DNA of 64,000 bases from Paraconiothyrium sp. Pb-2020 (taxonomy: Eukaryota; Ascomycota; Dothideomycetes; Pleosporales; Didymosphaeriaceae): NCBI GenBank assembly GCA_022419385.1, contig JAJUBI010000009.1, positions 248,001-312,000 on the forward strand, read 5' to 3'. The notes under the pieces were generated by a model. It did no database searches. It was not told the origin of the DNA and saw only the letters and a list, made by a program, of their open reading frames with translations. The position numbers and the translations under genes are program-made. Each line of letters begins with the position of its first letter. The first letter of the stretch is position 1. Positions 11,315 to 22,208 of this stretch are shown one piece after another.

Positions 11315-12835
11315 ATGCCTTCTTACAGCTCCCTCCTCTCATTGCTGCCTTTGGTGCGGTTCACAAACGCTGATTCACTGGAGCTGCGCCAGGCCTTCGA
11401 TCCCTTTCACGCCTGCTCAGACTGTTTTCGAAGTTCCTGGACCCAGGGTCCGGAATGCATAGCCAATACGGTCTTATTGTCCACGATTAGTCGTATTCTG
11501 AACCCGTGAGTTTTGCGGTGTTGCGCTCTCTTGGAAGGCTTTCTCACTCTGTGATCAGACCAGCAGAAGCTACGCCTACATTCACTCCCTCGCAATGGTG
11601 CTCAGATTACCTTCGTCAGACAGACGTGGCCACGTTCAGGGTCAATACAACGGCTATCTCAACATCCACCAGCCTCGAGTACTATGAACCGCTGGTCACG
11701 GTGACTGACTTGAGGTAAGTTGACATCATCACTAAAATAAGTCCATTTGACTTATTATCTGAAGCCGTCCAACCTCCACAGTATTGTGCCCTCTCCCATC
11801 ACCCGGGATGGAGTGCGGTTGGGATAGCAACACCATCAGTCCGCTTGCGCAGGGTCAAGATGGGTCGGTGTTGGACGATGGCATTGGCAGTGCCGAAGAA
11901 TGTCACCAAGCATGCCTTCAGCGTCCAGCTTGCAAGGCTTACCGCTGGGATGGAAGTGTTGGGAACCCTTGCGGCATCTTCAACGTCGGAATTGGCCTGA
12001 ACGCCGCTAACCTAATCAATCCGACCCCGGGAGGAACCCAATGGTTTGATCGCAACTGTCCGGCGGATCTACCTGTCGCTTGCGCCGTGGGGAGGTATCC
12101 GTACATCAATGCCACCGCAGTGGCTCCCCAGGCGGTCGCTCTAGCATCTGCACTCGCCCTTCCTCCTGTTATCACTCCAGCACCGGTTGCCACACCTGGG
12201 ATAGTCGCCAGTGTGCCCACCCCACCCAGTCTACCGGTTCAAAGCCTGCCAGGTCTACCAGTCGTAGCAAATCTATCAACCCTGCCTATCCCGCCTAGTC
12301 CACCCATTCCACCCAGTGCTCTGGATCTCCCGCTCCCACCGAATCTACCAAATCTTCCAGTTCCGCTCGATATACCAGATCTAGCACCACCAGCTATACA
12401 AGAGATACCGCCGCCCGTTGTTCCGAATGCGCCTCCACCAGGCTTTATAAATGTATCGCACCCATTCTTACCAAATCTACCTTCCCCAGACATATCAGCT
12501 CCACCCTTGCCTCTTGCACTACCCATACCACCCGTCCACGCTTTGAAAAAGCGCGGCGCTCCTTTCCCACCCCATTTCGCCGACCTATCCTACATCTGGT
12601 CGAGCGTCTACGTTACACCTGCGTGCAGCTGCATCATCAGCTCGGCACTGCCACCTGTGCCCAGCAACACTACTGCGACTATAACGAGGTATAACGCTAC
12701 GGTGGTAAGTAACGCTTTTGAACTCGATAACAACAAGGTTCTAACGATAGATAGGCTGTTACAACGACATTTGTAGATCCGTTTACCGTGACGGTGACGC
12801 CGAGGGAGGTTACGGTATATTCGCGCGTTTATTAG
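11315..12835 (+). CDS. Secreted cysteine-containing, proline-rich protein (PAN/apple-like module)
   Basis: Four exons proposed: 11315-11505, 11559-11714, 11765-12704 and 12755-12835, giving 455 residues. The start codes a signal-like MPSYSSLLSLLPLV. Exon 3 holds a compact cysteine module (CGWDSN, then SAEECHQACLQRPACKAYRW, CGIFNVG) reminiscent of PAN/apple domains of fungal surface proteins. About 150 residues dense in Pro follow (repeats of the LPxPP/PNLP kind), then a short tail ending VTVTPREVTVYSRVY. For exon 3 I used the acceptor at 11763-11764 (CTGAAG); the stronger-looking CCACAG at 11780-11781 would leave the frame. Binding of carbohydrate or protein at the wall is inferred. No named family is recognised. 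Confidence 0.62.
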
Positions 12836-15436
12836 TGGTTGGAGGATTTGAAGAGGGTTATGATAAAGCGCGGAACGTGTGGAAGGTAACGTTATGGGAC
12901 ATAGATTTAAGTCATTCTTTCCATGTCTGGTTTCCCAGCTGCATAACACGTTGCCAAACTTTCTCCTCACTTCATGGGATCACCGATGCCTCTGCCTACT
13001 GCAAAGTCTGACCCCTTGTTGTTTGATCTCCAGCTTAGTCATAACTCGTATCTAGCTCACTGCCGTCACTGTAGTGACGAAAGAGGTGCATTCCGATTTA
13101 GCAGGAATAGTAAGCACCACCACGGTACCTCTACCGAACAGAAAAGCGCTGTGCATCGCGGTTCTGAACGAGGTCTAAAGTATCCTAAGAGTCAGTTGCG
13201 GAGCCTATCTGCCCTGAAACGAGATTTGAGCTCTCAAGTTTGGTTACCCCGCAATTTTCGGGAGTAAGAACTCTTTTGTCGGATTTTCTGAGTCGTATTG
13301 TACCTGTCATCTCGTACCTGTTATAGCATATCTAACATTGTCAAGTTCCTGTAAAGGCAAAAAAATTCAAGGAGTGGCCCAATATATATTTCGTGTTGTA
13401 GAGTCATACAGTATATCACAGATTTGATCCCACGGGCTATCTTGTCCACGACAACGACGACGACCGCACGCACGCACCTAACACAGATCTACGGCAATCA
13501 TCCGACAATGGGAGATCTGTAGTTGTATTTAGGGTGATTCCAAATGGCGGGTGTTAGTACCGGTCACTGACATCGTGGGATGAGAAGTCGTCTTGAGATA
13601 CAAGGCTTATGTCCAGAGCCCATTGCTTAAAGCATAGTAATCGCCCACAGCCTCTCAATCTCATAGCATCATACAACTGACGTATTGAGTGGATCCCTCA
13701 GCAGGTCATACAGTCTGAAAAGCCGCGGAAAATGCCGGTCGATGGGTAAATGACAAGATTTAGACTTTGGAAAGAATAGTGGCGGAGGAACGGTGCAGAA
13801 TGAAGACATGCAGAGCGATCACAAAAATTATCATTCTTGGGCATCTTCGTGCTGCAAACGTTCATCGGTCCGTTCCACTAGCACATGTCGATGCATCATC
13901 TGCATGGTCTTTCCTTTTCCGCTTCACGACTCGTTCCTCGTAGTGTGCTGCGTGCACACCATGGTGCTCAAGCATGTCTACTCACTGCAGGGCCCCAACA
14001 AGTGATCAGATATGCATCCCTTGATTGGATGTGATCTACGATTGAAGGGACTGTCCAGGTTTGAGGCACCGGAGCTTTCACTGATCTGCATCCCTAGTTG
14101 ATCCTCTTCCCGGTCACTCACAGTTGAGCTTATGGAAATATGAATGGTATACCGGTAGTGACCAGAGCGCTTCGGGCCGCATTTCCGGATAGTGGCTTAC
14201 AACACAAACCTTAAATGTATGGAGGGTGGAGTAAACGACTTGTGGCTAGACTAGGCGAGAAGAATGCGAAACGAGCTGTGGTGCACGTTGGTGTCCTGAC
14301 AATGGATGGGGCACACCAAATTAGGCTCAGTAGCAATGGTATCCTGTACGTGAGATATGTACTGTTCGTATCTGGTTAAACCCCACCTAAGTTTGCATTG
14401 AGACGCGTTTGTAACAATTCTTATCTTCTCAGGATCCGCTAGTCGGCCGTGTTCGGGTGTCGGATTTTGGGCTGACATATTCAGATGAATCAAACAGTGC
14501 TACCAGGTGTAGTGATTGTTCCTGCGTTGTGTGTTCGCACGCTGGTGGCTGCAAAGGATTGACGCATACTTAGGTAAACAGCCAGTCATTTCCTATGTAC
14601 CTTTCCACGTTTGTGAAGTTTAGGCTAACCGGTTGATTTCCTGGTTACGCTAACTCTAGTGTGAAGCAAGCGACAAGAGGCTCAACTTTTGCGCCACTTC
14701 TTGCTTAAGAAAAATTACCCGAAGATCGAGGTAACGAGATAGGTTGGGGTAGTCAGGCGCTAAGTCGATTGATAGAAAAAGGGCATTCCAAATATCGAAA
14801 AGGTGGGGACTACTGATTTCCTCTTACACTCAGCGGGTGCCTCTTTCAGCGAGGCCCATGCATGATGCAGGACGAAACGGGTGGCTTGAATGCCATTTTC
14901 CGGTACGAATTGTATGATCGGCGGGCACCCGTAGATCATGTGCTGGGGACAGGTCGCTTGAAAAGGCTAGCCAAACCTTAAATAGTACTCGAGCCTTGGT
15001 TTACCGAGTGCAAGTACGGACGTACCTCTATTGAGGGTTAAAACGAATCGATGATCACTGGAACAAATAAAGCAGGAGAAGATGACGATCTCATCAGACG
15101 AGTCTTATCAATTGACTACAGGAATACAGACGCTCACGACTAACTTTGTAATCACCTGTGCATGCAAGCCGAGTTGCAACCTGTCAAACTTTATGAAACA
15201 TTTCGGATTCCCGATGCACACAAGAGGCAGTATTATGCAGCTGTGACAGGCGTTGGCGAAGCCACTTGGACTAGCTCTACCAGCAGAAGAAATGTAGCTA
15301 AAAGGCTGCTAAAGGCCTATAATCCCCGCGATTATGACTTATCGGATCGTCTGTATCTCTGTCTTGACTTCAAACTTGGAATTACAACGCTCAAGATTTC
15401 CTACACTCGTTGACAGGCTTGGCGCTCTTACCAACC
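12836..15436. other. Long gene-poor stretch
   Basis: About 2.6 kb in which open frames are all short (under 100 codons), overlap on both strands and carry no motif. It may hold decayed sequence, but I could not recognise an element or a pair of terminal repeats. Confidence 0.4.
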
Positions 15437-16508
15437 ATGCCAGGAGGAATTCACCCGCCGCTTACAGTAGTCGCAACATGGCCAAAGCCAAATTTCGAGG
15501 ACCCTGTCAAGCATAGTCATACAACAGCAGCCCTTATGTCTGTACTCGCAATCCTTACCACGGGCACTACACTTGCAAGGATATGGGCACGGGCTGTTCT
15601 CCAGCGTAAGGCTGGGTTGGATGATTGGCTTATGCTGGTATCGCTTGTTCCTACGATCGGTATTACCATTGGCGTTGCAATAGGTACGCAATCTAGACGA
15701 AACTTCAAAACTGAAGTACTAACGTGCGCCAGCAAACGAGACGCTTTTCGATCGCCATATATGGGACTGCAAGCCATCGGAATACATATCACAACGCAAA
15801 ATTACTTGGGCACTTGAGCTCTTATACGTAATCAGCAGCGGTATCGTCAAGACGTCGGTTCTGCTCTTTTACCGGCGCATGGCCTTCCAGACTATTTCCA
15901 ACGTCTTCAGAATCTCGACCGTGATCAGCATCGTCTCAGTAGCGCTGTTCACTCTTGGATACCTTTTTGCAATATTTTTCTCCTGTCGGCCCCTCACGGC
16001 ATTCTGGGACCAATTCGATACTTCTAAAGTCTTGGGCGGGCTTAAATATACATGCTATGATGAACTTGCCCATCTACTCTCAGCAGGCATAATCAGTACG
16101 ATTCAGGACTTTATCGCCACAACCCTCCCCGCCATCCTTTGCTGGAATCTCCATATTTCTGTCAAAGAGAAGGTTGCCTTGTATACCTGTTTTGCATCCG
16201 GCTATGCAGTGGCGGTCATCTCTGCTGCCCGATGCTACTACATTTCATACATCTTTTCACATACTTATGATGTGCCATGGTATGCTTGGTACGTATGGAT
16301 CTTGACGGCTCTAGAGATCTGCGTTGGAACAACATGCGCGAACCTCCCAGCGCTGAAAGTGTTTTACAAGCACGTCAATGGTGGGTCGCCGCTTTCTGGA
16401 GGATACAACACGATTTCGAGGATGGCAAGGAAGATGTTGTCTTCGAGGAAAAGTAAGGCGTCGATCGAGATCGGGTTAGATGACGGGACATATGCGATGC
16501 CGAGATGA
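15437..16508 (+). CDS. SAT4/rhodopsin-domain integral membrane protein
   Basis: Two exons, 15437-15683 and 15733-16508, joined across a 49-nt intron with a textbook TACTAACG branch site and CGCCAG acceptor; 340 residues. It carries the fungal rhodopsin-domain (PTH11-like, formerly SAT4/DUF) pattern: ARIWARAVLQRKAGLDDWLML after helix 1, FDRHIWDC, then ITWALELLYVISSGIVKTSV, LLFYRRMA, FSCRPLTAFWDQF, and further hydrophobic helices before a polar tail. The spliced frame makes these blocks continuous. The family is greatly expanded in plant-associated and saprobic ascomycetes; ligand and signalling partner are unknown. It is similar in type to the gene at 42076-43168 but clearly diverged. Confidence 0.85.
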
Positions 16509-16761
16509 ATGGAGTACAGGGGATCCCCGAGATCATGGACGATGACACGGCACATTATTTGATTTTATGAGGCTTTTCCACGCGACCAGCCCGTACATCT
16601 GAAATTGATTCGCATATTGCTCCCAGATGTCTCTACGTGAAGAACCTATCGTGAGCGGGAGGCGAACAATTTGTGTACTTTGTAGATAGATGAGACAACA
16701 TTGATATTGGCTGGGTTTATCACGAAAATCGCAAGATTCAAAGTCACAGCTCAAGCACCAT

Positions 16762-18003
16762 TCAAGCCAGTTCGCTATCCACGCGACCTTCCGCACGAGC
16801 ACAGACGAAGTCATGGTGCCCGCCAATCTTGACATCTTTCCAGTTGACCCACAGCACACCATCTTTGTTTGTCGCTTTGATGCGGGTTGGACCTGATAAA
16901 GCCCCGACTGAGCGCAGTCCGAGCTGGATAACTTGCAGTCGTGGTAACTTTTTCTTTGCCGCCTCTAGGAGCTCGCAGAATTTTACCAGATGGTAGATTA
17001 GTTGATGTCTATCATGCAACGGACGGCAATCCCACCCTTCTCCTACGTGCATAGCGGGCTCAGGCGTGATGAATAAAACGTCTTGATCCTGACTCTTATC
17101 GGTAATCCAGGGTATGTCGCTGTGCAAGTCAGCGGTCAAAACCTGAAGCAAGAGATTTGCCATACAATAGATCAACTAGCGGTGTTTGTGTAGCATGAGG
17201 CCAATACATGTCACCGAAGTCCTTGTGATCTTGGCACCACAATTTCAAGAAGATACACTCGACACCGGCGCCACATACGCGACTGACAACGTCCACAAGA
17301 TGTTCTGCAGATCTGAAGTTCTCGTAGTCATCTGCTATCCTACCATCGCTACCTGGTACCAAATCCCCGATGGTGACCATGACTGCTTTCGGCTGCACAA
17401 TAGGCTCCATAATTAAGAATCCTGGTTTGGGGATCTCGCCGGGTATAATTTCTTCGTCGTATGGATCAAACACATAACAGATATGGATGATCTTGACTTG
17501 TTCCAAACAGTAAGCCATCGCATTTGCGCGCGCCTCGGAGCAAGCTGCTGCCATAGGGAAGCGATTGACAAGCACCCCAAGCTCGTTGATGCAGATACGT
17601 AAGTCGCCTGAAGGTCTTTGATGGGCGTACACTCGAAGAGGGTTTACAGCTATCCCAGGTTCCGCGGTATTGTAGCCAGCGAGGGCCTTTCTTTGGCGTT
17701 CCTTCCACAATTTCTGTTGATATTCTTTCTCTGTTATCACCCCGGGCTCTCTGGAGAAATAATGCAGATCATCAGCGATGCTAGAGTACCAAATAAAAGA
17801 TAACATTAGTAGGATCCTAGTGAAGCCCAGCGGTAGACAGAGCCAGCAGACTAACTCACTGTCCTACAGTCAGCGATTCTCCTGATGCGATAAACTATGA
17901 CAAGGAGAAGGGCACTCGCCGTTTGCCATTGAATAGCAGCAGCCTCGGACCAGATCATATTGCGTAGCTCCCGCGGGAGTTGATTCAAAGTTGTACCAGA
18001 CAT
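16762..18003 (-). CDS. 2EXR-like (LPxELRxxIW) protein, first exon join uncertain
   Basis: The last exons are clear: 17166 back into the upstream exon and 17119-16762, joined over a 46-nt intron (GTATGG..CTGACTTGCACAG) so that LVDL continues as FDIPWITDK. The likely start, ATG at 18001-18003, opens MSGTTLNQLPRELRNMIWSEA, the hallmark of fungal 2EXR/F-box-like proteins, and exon 2 has the partner block FPMAAACSEARANAMAYCLE. The best intron between them (GTGAGT near 17840 to TACTAAT..CTCTAG near 17781) leaves the frame. A less usual acceptor after CCAGAGAG keeps it. Either the first join is non-standard or the gene is damaged. Function of this family is unknown. Confidence 0.6.
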
Positions 18004-19731
18004 GTTGCGAGCGAGGGGGTGTAAACGAGGAGGATGATAGAGGCCACGCTTGGAATCTCATTATGTCTGGGCTTGTGAATAGGCTAGCCTAATATAGGTT
18101 AGATAAACGCGAGACAGCTCGCTCGTGGCCCCCACCTGCTCAGCCGTAAAGTAGCGCACTTCGGCTAAAGAGCTGCTAGTTCTTTTCCCACCTCTTCTCT
18201 TATCTACTCAATGAGACTCCCTACGTGCTCTCAGAAACCCGCCTTGAGGTCATTCCTTATCCTCTGAACGGGAAGTGCCGGTGTAAACGATCGAACATAT
18301 CCGTCGTATGCGGGCGAAACATGATAGTCGATCATTAAAGTACTTCTCCCATTCGTCCGTGGCTCTGGTTTAAATGTGTAGATTTCAAAACACCCTCCCT
18401 CAACTAATAGCTACACCTTACTAGATAATTAACTTTGTTTACGGTAGACTCCGAGATGGGGCACTAAACTATCTGGACAGACGTTGCAGTGACACATCCA
18501 ATTCCCGTCCCGACTCATCATATAAATCCAATAATTCCATAGAAAACCAGCCCAGAGCCAAACAGAAGCTCTTCCTCGCCTTCCACCAAGCACCGATACT
18601 TCGACCATCCCAAAAAGACCGCTCTCAGTATGACCGCTTCTCCCATCTCAGTCCACGCCACTCTCAACCTTAACGGACCATACCCACCACACACCATCCC
18701 TCTCCCGATCCTATATACCACCCCTCCTCATTCAAACAATCTCTCCTCAACTCACCCCCGAACACCTCACCTACCTCTCAATGCACGCCCACCTCCAAAC
18801 CCTCCAAATCCCAAAAAACGCCCCTAAAAGCCCCAAATCCGTACAAAGTAATTTGCCGCTCCCCTCGTAACGATGTCAAACTACGAACCCGTCGTTGTCG
18901 GCAGAATGTACACCACACTCACCACCCTCTGGAAACCCCCCACTGACATCGCACTCCACGCAGACAAAAGCCCCCACCATCCTATCGTTGTACCATCTAC
19001 ACAGAAAGCCGTCGGCACCCCGCCCAACACACCTTCCTTCTCACCAAAACACCCCTCCACCATTCTTCGTATGATGTAGATGCAAGTGAGGTGGACGATG
19101 TAGACCTCACCCGCACTCCGTGCTATCAACCAGCTACATCGCGTATCATGCTTCCATCGTAGACATCACTACTCAACACTCAGCAGAACACCAACAAGTT
19201 AACGCTAAAGCTTTCCCCACGAACGTTGCCTAGCAGCACGTGATCAAGATGCCGAGATGACATCCACCAACTTCAGCTCTCACCCTTCTCACATTTCACA
19301 AGCCTTCCGATAAACTCCAAGCAATCTATACCGTCAATCTGCTTCCATACTCTCACCCCTCTCACACTTCACACCCTTCTCACACTTCACACAAGCCTCT
19401 CGATGAAGATCAAGTAATCTGCTCCGCTCAATCTGCTTCCATATGGGTGTACATATCTATCTCCATGCTCAAACATCCTCCTAAAATTCTCCACCTCTCA
19501 AAAGGGTATATCTCATAAACTCAACAACCTCATACCATAATGCCACAAAATCACCTTCCCTCCTTGCATTACACCCCCCACTCCCCTCAACTATACACTT
19601 GAAAATACCTTCCAAATCCCATCTAGAGCAAGAAAAAAACCACGCTCCAAACAGCCCAAGCACCCAGCCCCTTGCGCTGCTGCCTATACGCACCGCCCTT
19701 CTTCTTCGGAGGTTTAGGCTCATCTGCAATT
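18004..19731. other. Gene-poor stretch with a possible coding relic and an imperfect repeat
   Basis: From 18630 a plus-strand frame starting MTASPISVHATLN runs to 18827. From 18739 a second, coherent-looking frame (QLTPEHLTYLSMHAHLQ) in the +1 phase runs to 18870. The two together look like a small coding relic broken by a frameshift, but the evidence is weak. The pyrimidine-rich imperfect repeat at 19281-19442 is listed separately. Confidence 0.35.
19281..19442. repeat. Imperfect direct repeat of about 70 bp, two copies
   Basis: Copy 1 (about 19281-19349) and copy 2 (about 19370-19442) both run from CACCCTTCTCACA through TTCACA..AAGCC to the shared end TCAATCTGCTTCCATA. They differ by scattered substitutions and small indels. 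Extra TCTCAC(A)CTTCACAC words fill the gap between copies. The repeat lies 3' of the GH72 gene. Confidence 0.7.
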
Positions 19732-21296
19732 TCACAACAACGTCAGTGCAGCAACAAGCGAAGCACCGAGCACAGTCCAGCCGCCAGCAAGCTTACTAGC
19801 AGCACCCGTAGGCTTGGAGGACCCCGATGCACCCTCTGCCGAAGATGTGCTGGACTCCGTTGCCGCGCCCTTGGGGCTCGATGTCTCGCCGCTGGGCGCG
19901 TTGACGCCGTCGTTGCTGAGCAGCTTGAGAGTGAGGCCCGTGACCTCGCCGCCGGCAGAGCCGAAGACTTTGTTCGGCGAGTTGGTCTGCGTGACCTTGA
20001 CGAGCTTGCCGTTTGTCGGCTTGTCGATCCCGTTCTTGATCAGAGTCTGGCAGCCAGGGCAGACGGCGGGGATGGTGAAGTTCGTGTCGAAAGCGTCATT
20101 CGTAATGAGCTTCTTGTCGCACTTCGGGGCCTTGATTTTGGTGCCGGTCGCCGTGAGCTTGGATGTATCGACTTTGTTAAACTGCTTCTGGAGGGCGTCA
20201 TAGTCGCTGCGGAGGGTGACGGTGCCGTTGTCGTTGATGACTGCAATGCCGTAGTTGGACTCTTCTTGGCTGTATTCGTAGACGAGGCCGCCGCTCAGGG
20301 AAGCCATCTTATCGCTGTAGAGGGCCGCCACCTCGTCGAACACACGCGGCATGACCTCGTTGCAGCCGTACTCGGAGAAGAAGACGGGGACGGAACTGTT
20401 CTCGAACATATCGACAAGAGTGTTGTACCCCGCGCTCTCGAAGGTGGCCTTGCCACCGCACCACGAGTACGAGTTGAGACCGAAGATGTCGGACTCGGAG
20501 CCATCGCCGTTGTTATCGCACTGCATGTACGCCCAGGTGTCTTGGAGAATATCACGAACATCAGCCGCAGAGTATCCAACAGGGATCGTGCGGTTAGCAT
20601 GAGCCTTGATGTACGACTTCAGGTCACGCTGGACGGCCTGTTGATAGTTAGCGGGGCGTCACCTGCCATTAACAAGCTTGGGGACTTACGCGAATGTACT
20701 GTGGGTTGATCTTGCCCGTATCCATGTCATTCATAACCTCGTTTGCAGAAAAGAAAGCGAGCGTGTTAGGGTAGGCCATGAAGTTCTCCACCACGCCAAA
20801 GATCCTCTTCAGGTAGTCCTTGTGGTAGCTCGTCCAGGGCTCCGCCCTATTGATACTCTCGCCGGACTGCGGTCCATTGACATCAATGATCATGTAGATG
20901 CCTGCCGAGTTGAAGATGGAGGCGCAGTCGTCGTGGTTGAGAGTGGGGTCCACGTTGTACACGCGGATGGTGTTGGCGCCCAGCTTCTGGAGCATGATGG
21001 CGTCGCGCAGGCAGACATCTTTGTTCGTCAAGGGGTCACTACCCTCTTGAGGCTTGTAGCCTGCCTGGCCACCGGGCTGGTAGTCTACGCCAACAATCAT
21101 GAAGCGCTTGTTTGTCACGGAGTCGATAAGATCCTGGCCTTGCACCTCTACGGGGTGGACAGCGACGGCGACGCTCGTCAAGAGGCCGGTGAGCACCGCA
21201 AGGGAGTTGTAAAGCTGGCATGTCGTCAGCTACGGTTTGCATGTTTGCTGTGGTCCCAGTAGGAGGGAGCCCGACTGCAACACTTACCGAGCGCAT
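19732..21296 (-). CDS. GPI-anchored beta-1,3-glucanosyltransferase (GH72, Gas/Gel type)
   Basis: Three exons: a 9-nt first exon 21296-21288 (MRS), 21214-20690, and 20637-19732; introns of 73 and 52 nt both use GTAAGT. The product is 479 residues with signal peptide RSLYNSLAVLTGLLTSVAVA. The GH72 domain carries the acid/base Glu in FFSANEVMND (near residue 161) and the nucleophile Glu in PVFFSEYGCN (near 264). A cysteine-containing region follows but no clear CBM43 module, then a Ser-rich linker and a C-terminal hydrophobic GPI signal (GGWTVLGASLVAALTLL). It cuts and rejoins beta-1,3-glucan chains at the plasma membrane and cell wall. The tiny first exon is easily missed by gene callers. Confidence 0.93.
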
Positions 21297-22208
21297 TGTG
21301 AACGAGTGTGTAAAATAAATGACCAAAATGCGTGTTTCGAGCGTCCGAGTCGAGTTTCGCAAGAGTCCAAAAAGATGGGTGTTGAAGTGAAGTGAGGTGT
21401 CAAGCGCGCAGGCGAAAGTTCACGGCACAAATCAACAGCAAGCGACCAGCTCTTTCCCAGAATTCAAGTGCACAGAAAGAAGGATATAGCGTCAACGCAA
21501 ACAGCGACCGATCAAGGAGTGACGTCCGGGGTACCGCGGAATATGTATGTATGGGTAAAGAGCGAACGTGCCTCGAGCACAGCAAACGCGCAGCAGCAAC
21601 TAAGGAACGAAAACCGAACTGTCGTGAGTGAGGAAAGAAAAGCACCGCCAGCCCGCCCGACGGCCCTGATAAGGTAAATGACCCATTTCGCGCGGGTTTA
21701 AACTACGCCCGATGTATCGTGAGTTGCAGTGCCATCTCCGAAACATTGGCAGTGGCTCGTGCGGATGCAAGACATGAGACGGCTGCGGGCTTCCGCCAAT
21801 CAGAGCGCGGTGCCTGCATAGCGGCCTCCGGGCCATGTTTCACGGAGGTCCGCCGAGCGTGGCGGCGCGTTGCACAGTTAGGCCCCAGTAATTGTTTCTA
21901 TTAGAGGATGTTAGTGTAAGCGCTTTGAGGGTAGACGATACCTCTATGCTGTCGCCCCGTCTGCGAGGATGTGTACAAGTAGTGTGCTGTCCGTCACGTA
22001 GTTGCGCATAGTTGTACCTGTACTATAAAGTTTTTATTCCGCGACGACGCTGCCGCAATACCTCCTCACGCCTCCCCGCCTCATCCAGATAGCAATGAGT
22101 ATAGCAAACATGTTTTGATCTGGGACGAACGGAACCGCATGCATCAACGACTAATGGAACTTCAACGCTACAGAGAAGAATATATGAAATATGACAAAAC
22201 TTGCACAC
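21297..22208. other. Upstream region of the GH72 gene and 3' side of the TPR-kinase gene
   Basis: No coding signal. Open frames at 21392-21677 and 21719-21904 have no motifs. The first 400 bases are the likely GH72 promoter. Confidence 0.45.

Noticed and set aside
11765..11781. CCACAG acceptor at 11780-11781 for the secreted protein
   Set aside because: It would put exon 3 out of phase; the CTGAAG acceptor at 11763-11764 keeps the cysteine module in frame.
19672..20709. 345-codon plus-strand frame
   Set aside because: Exact antisense of the GH72 coding exon; a shadow of its codon bias.
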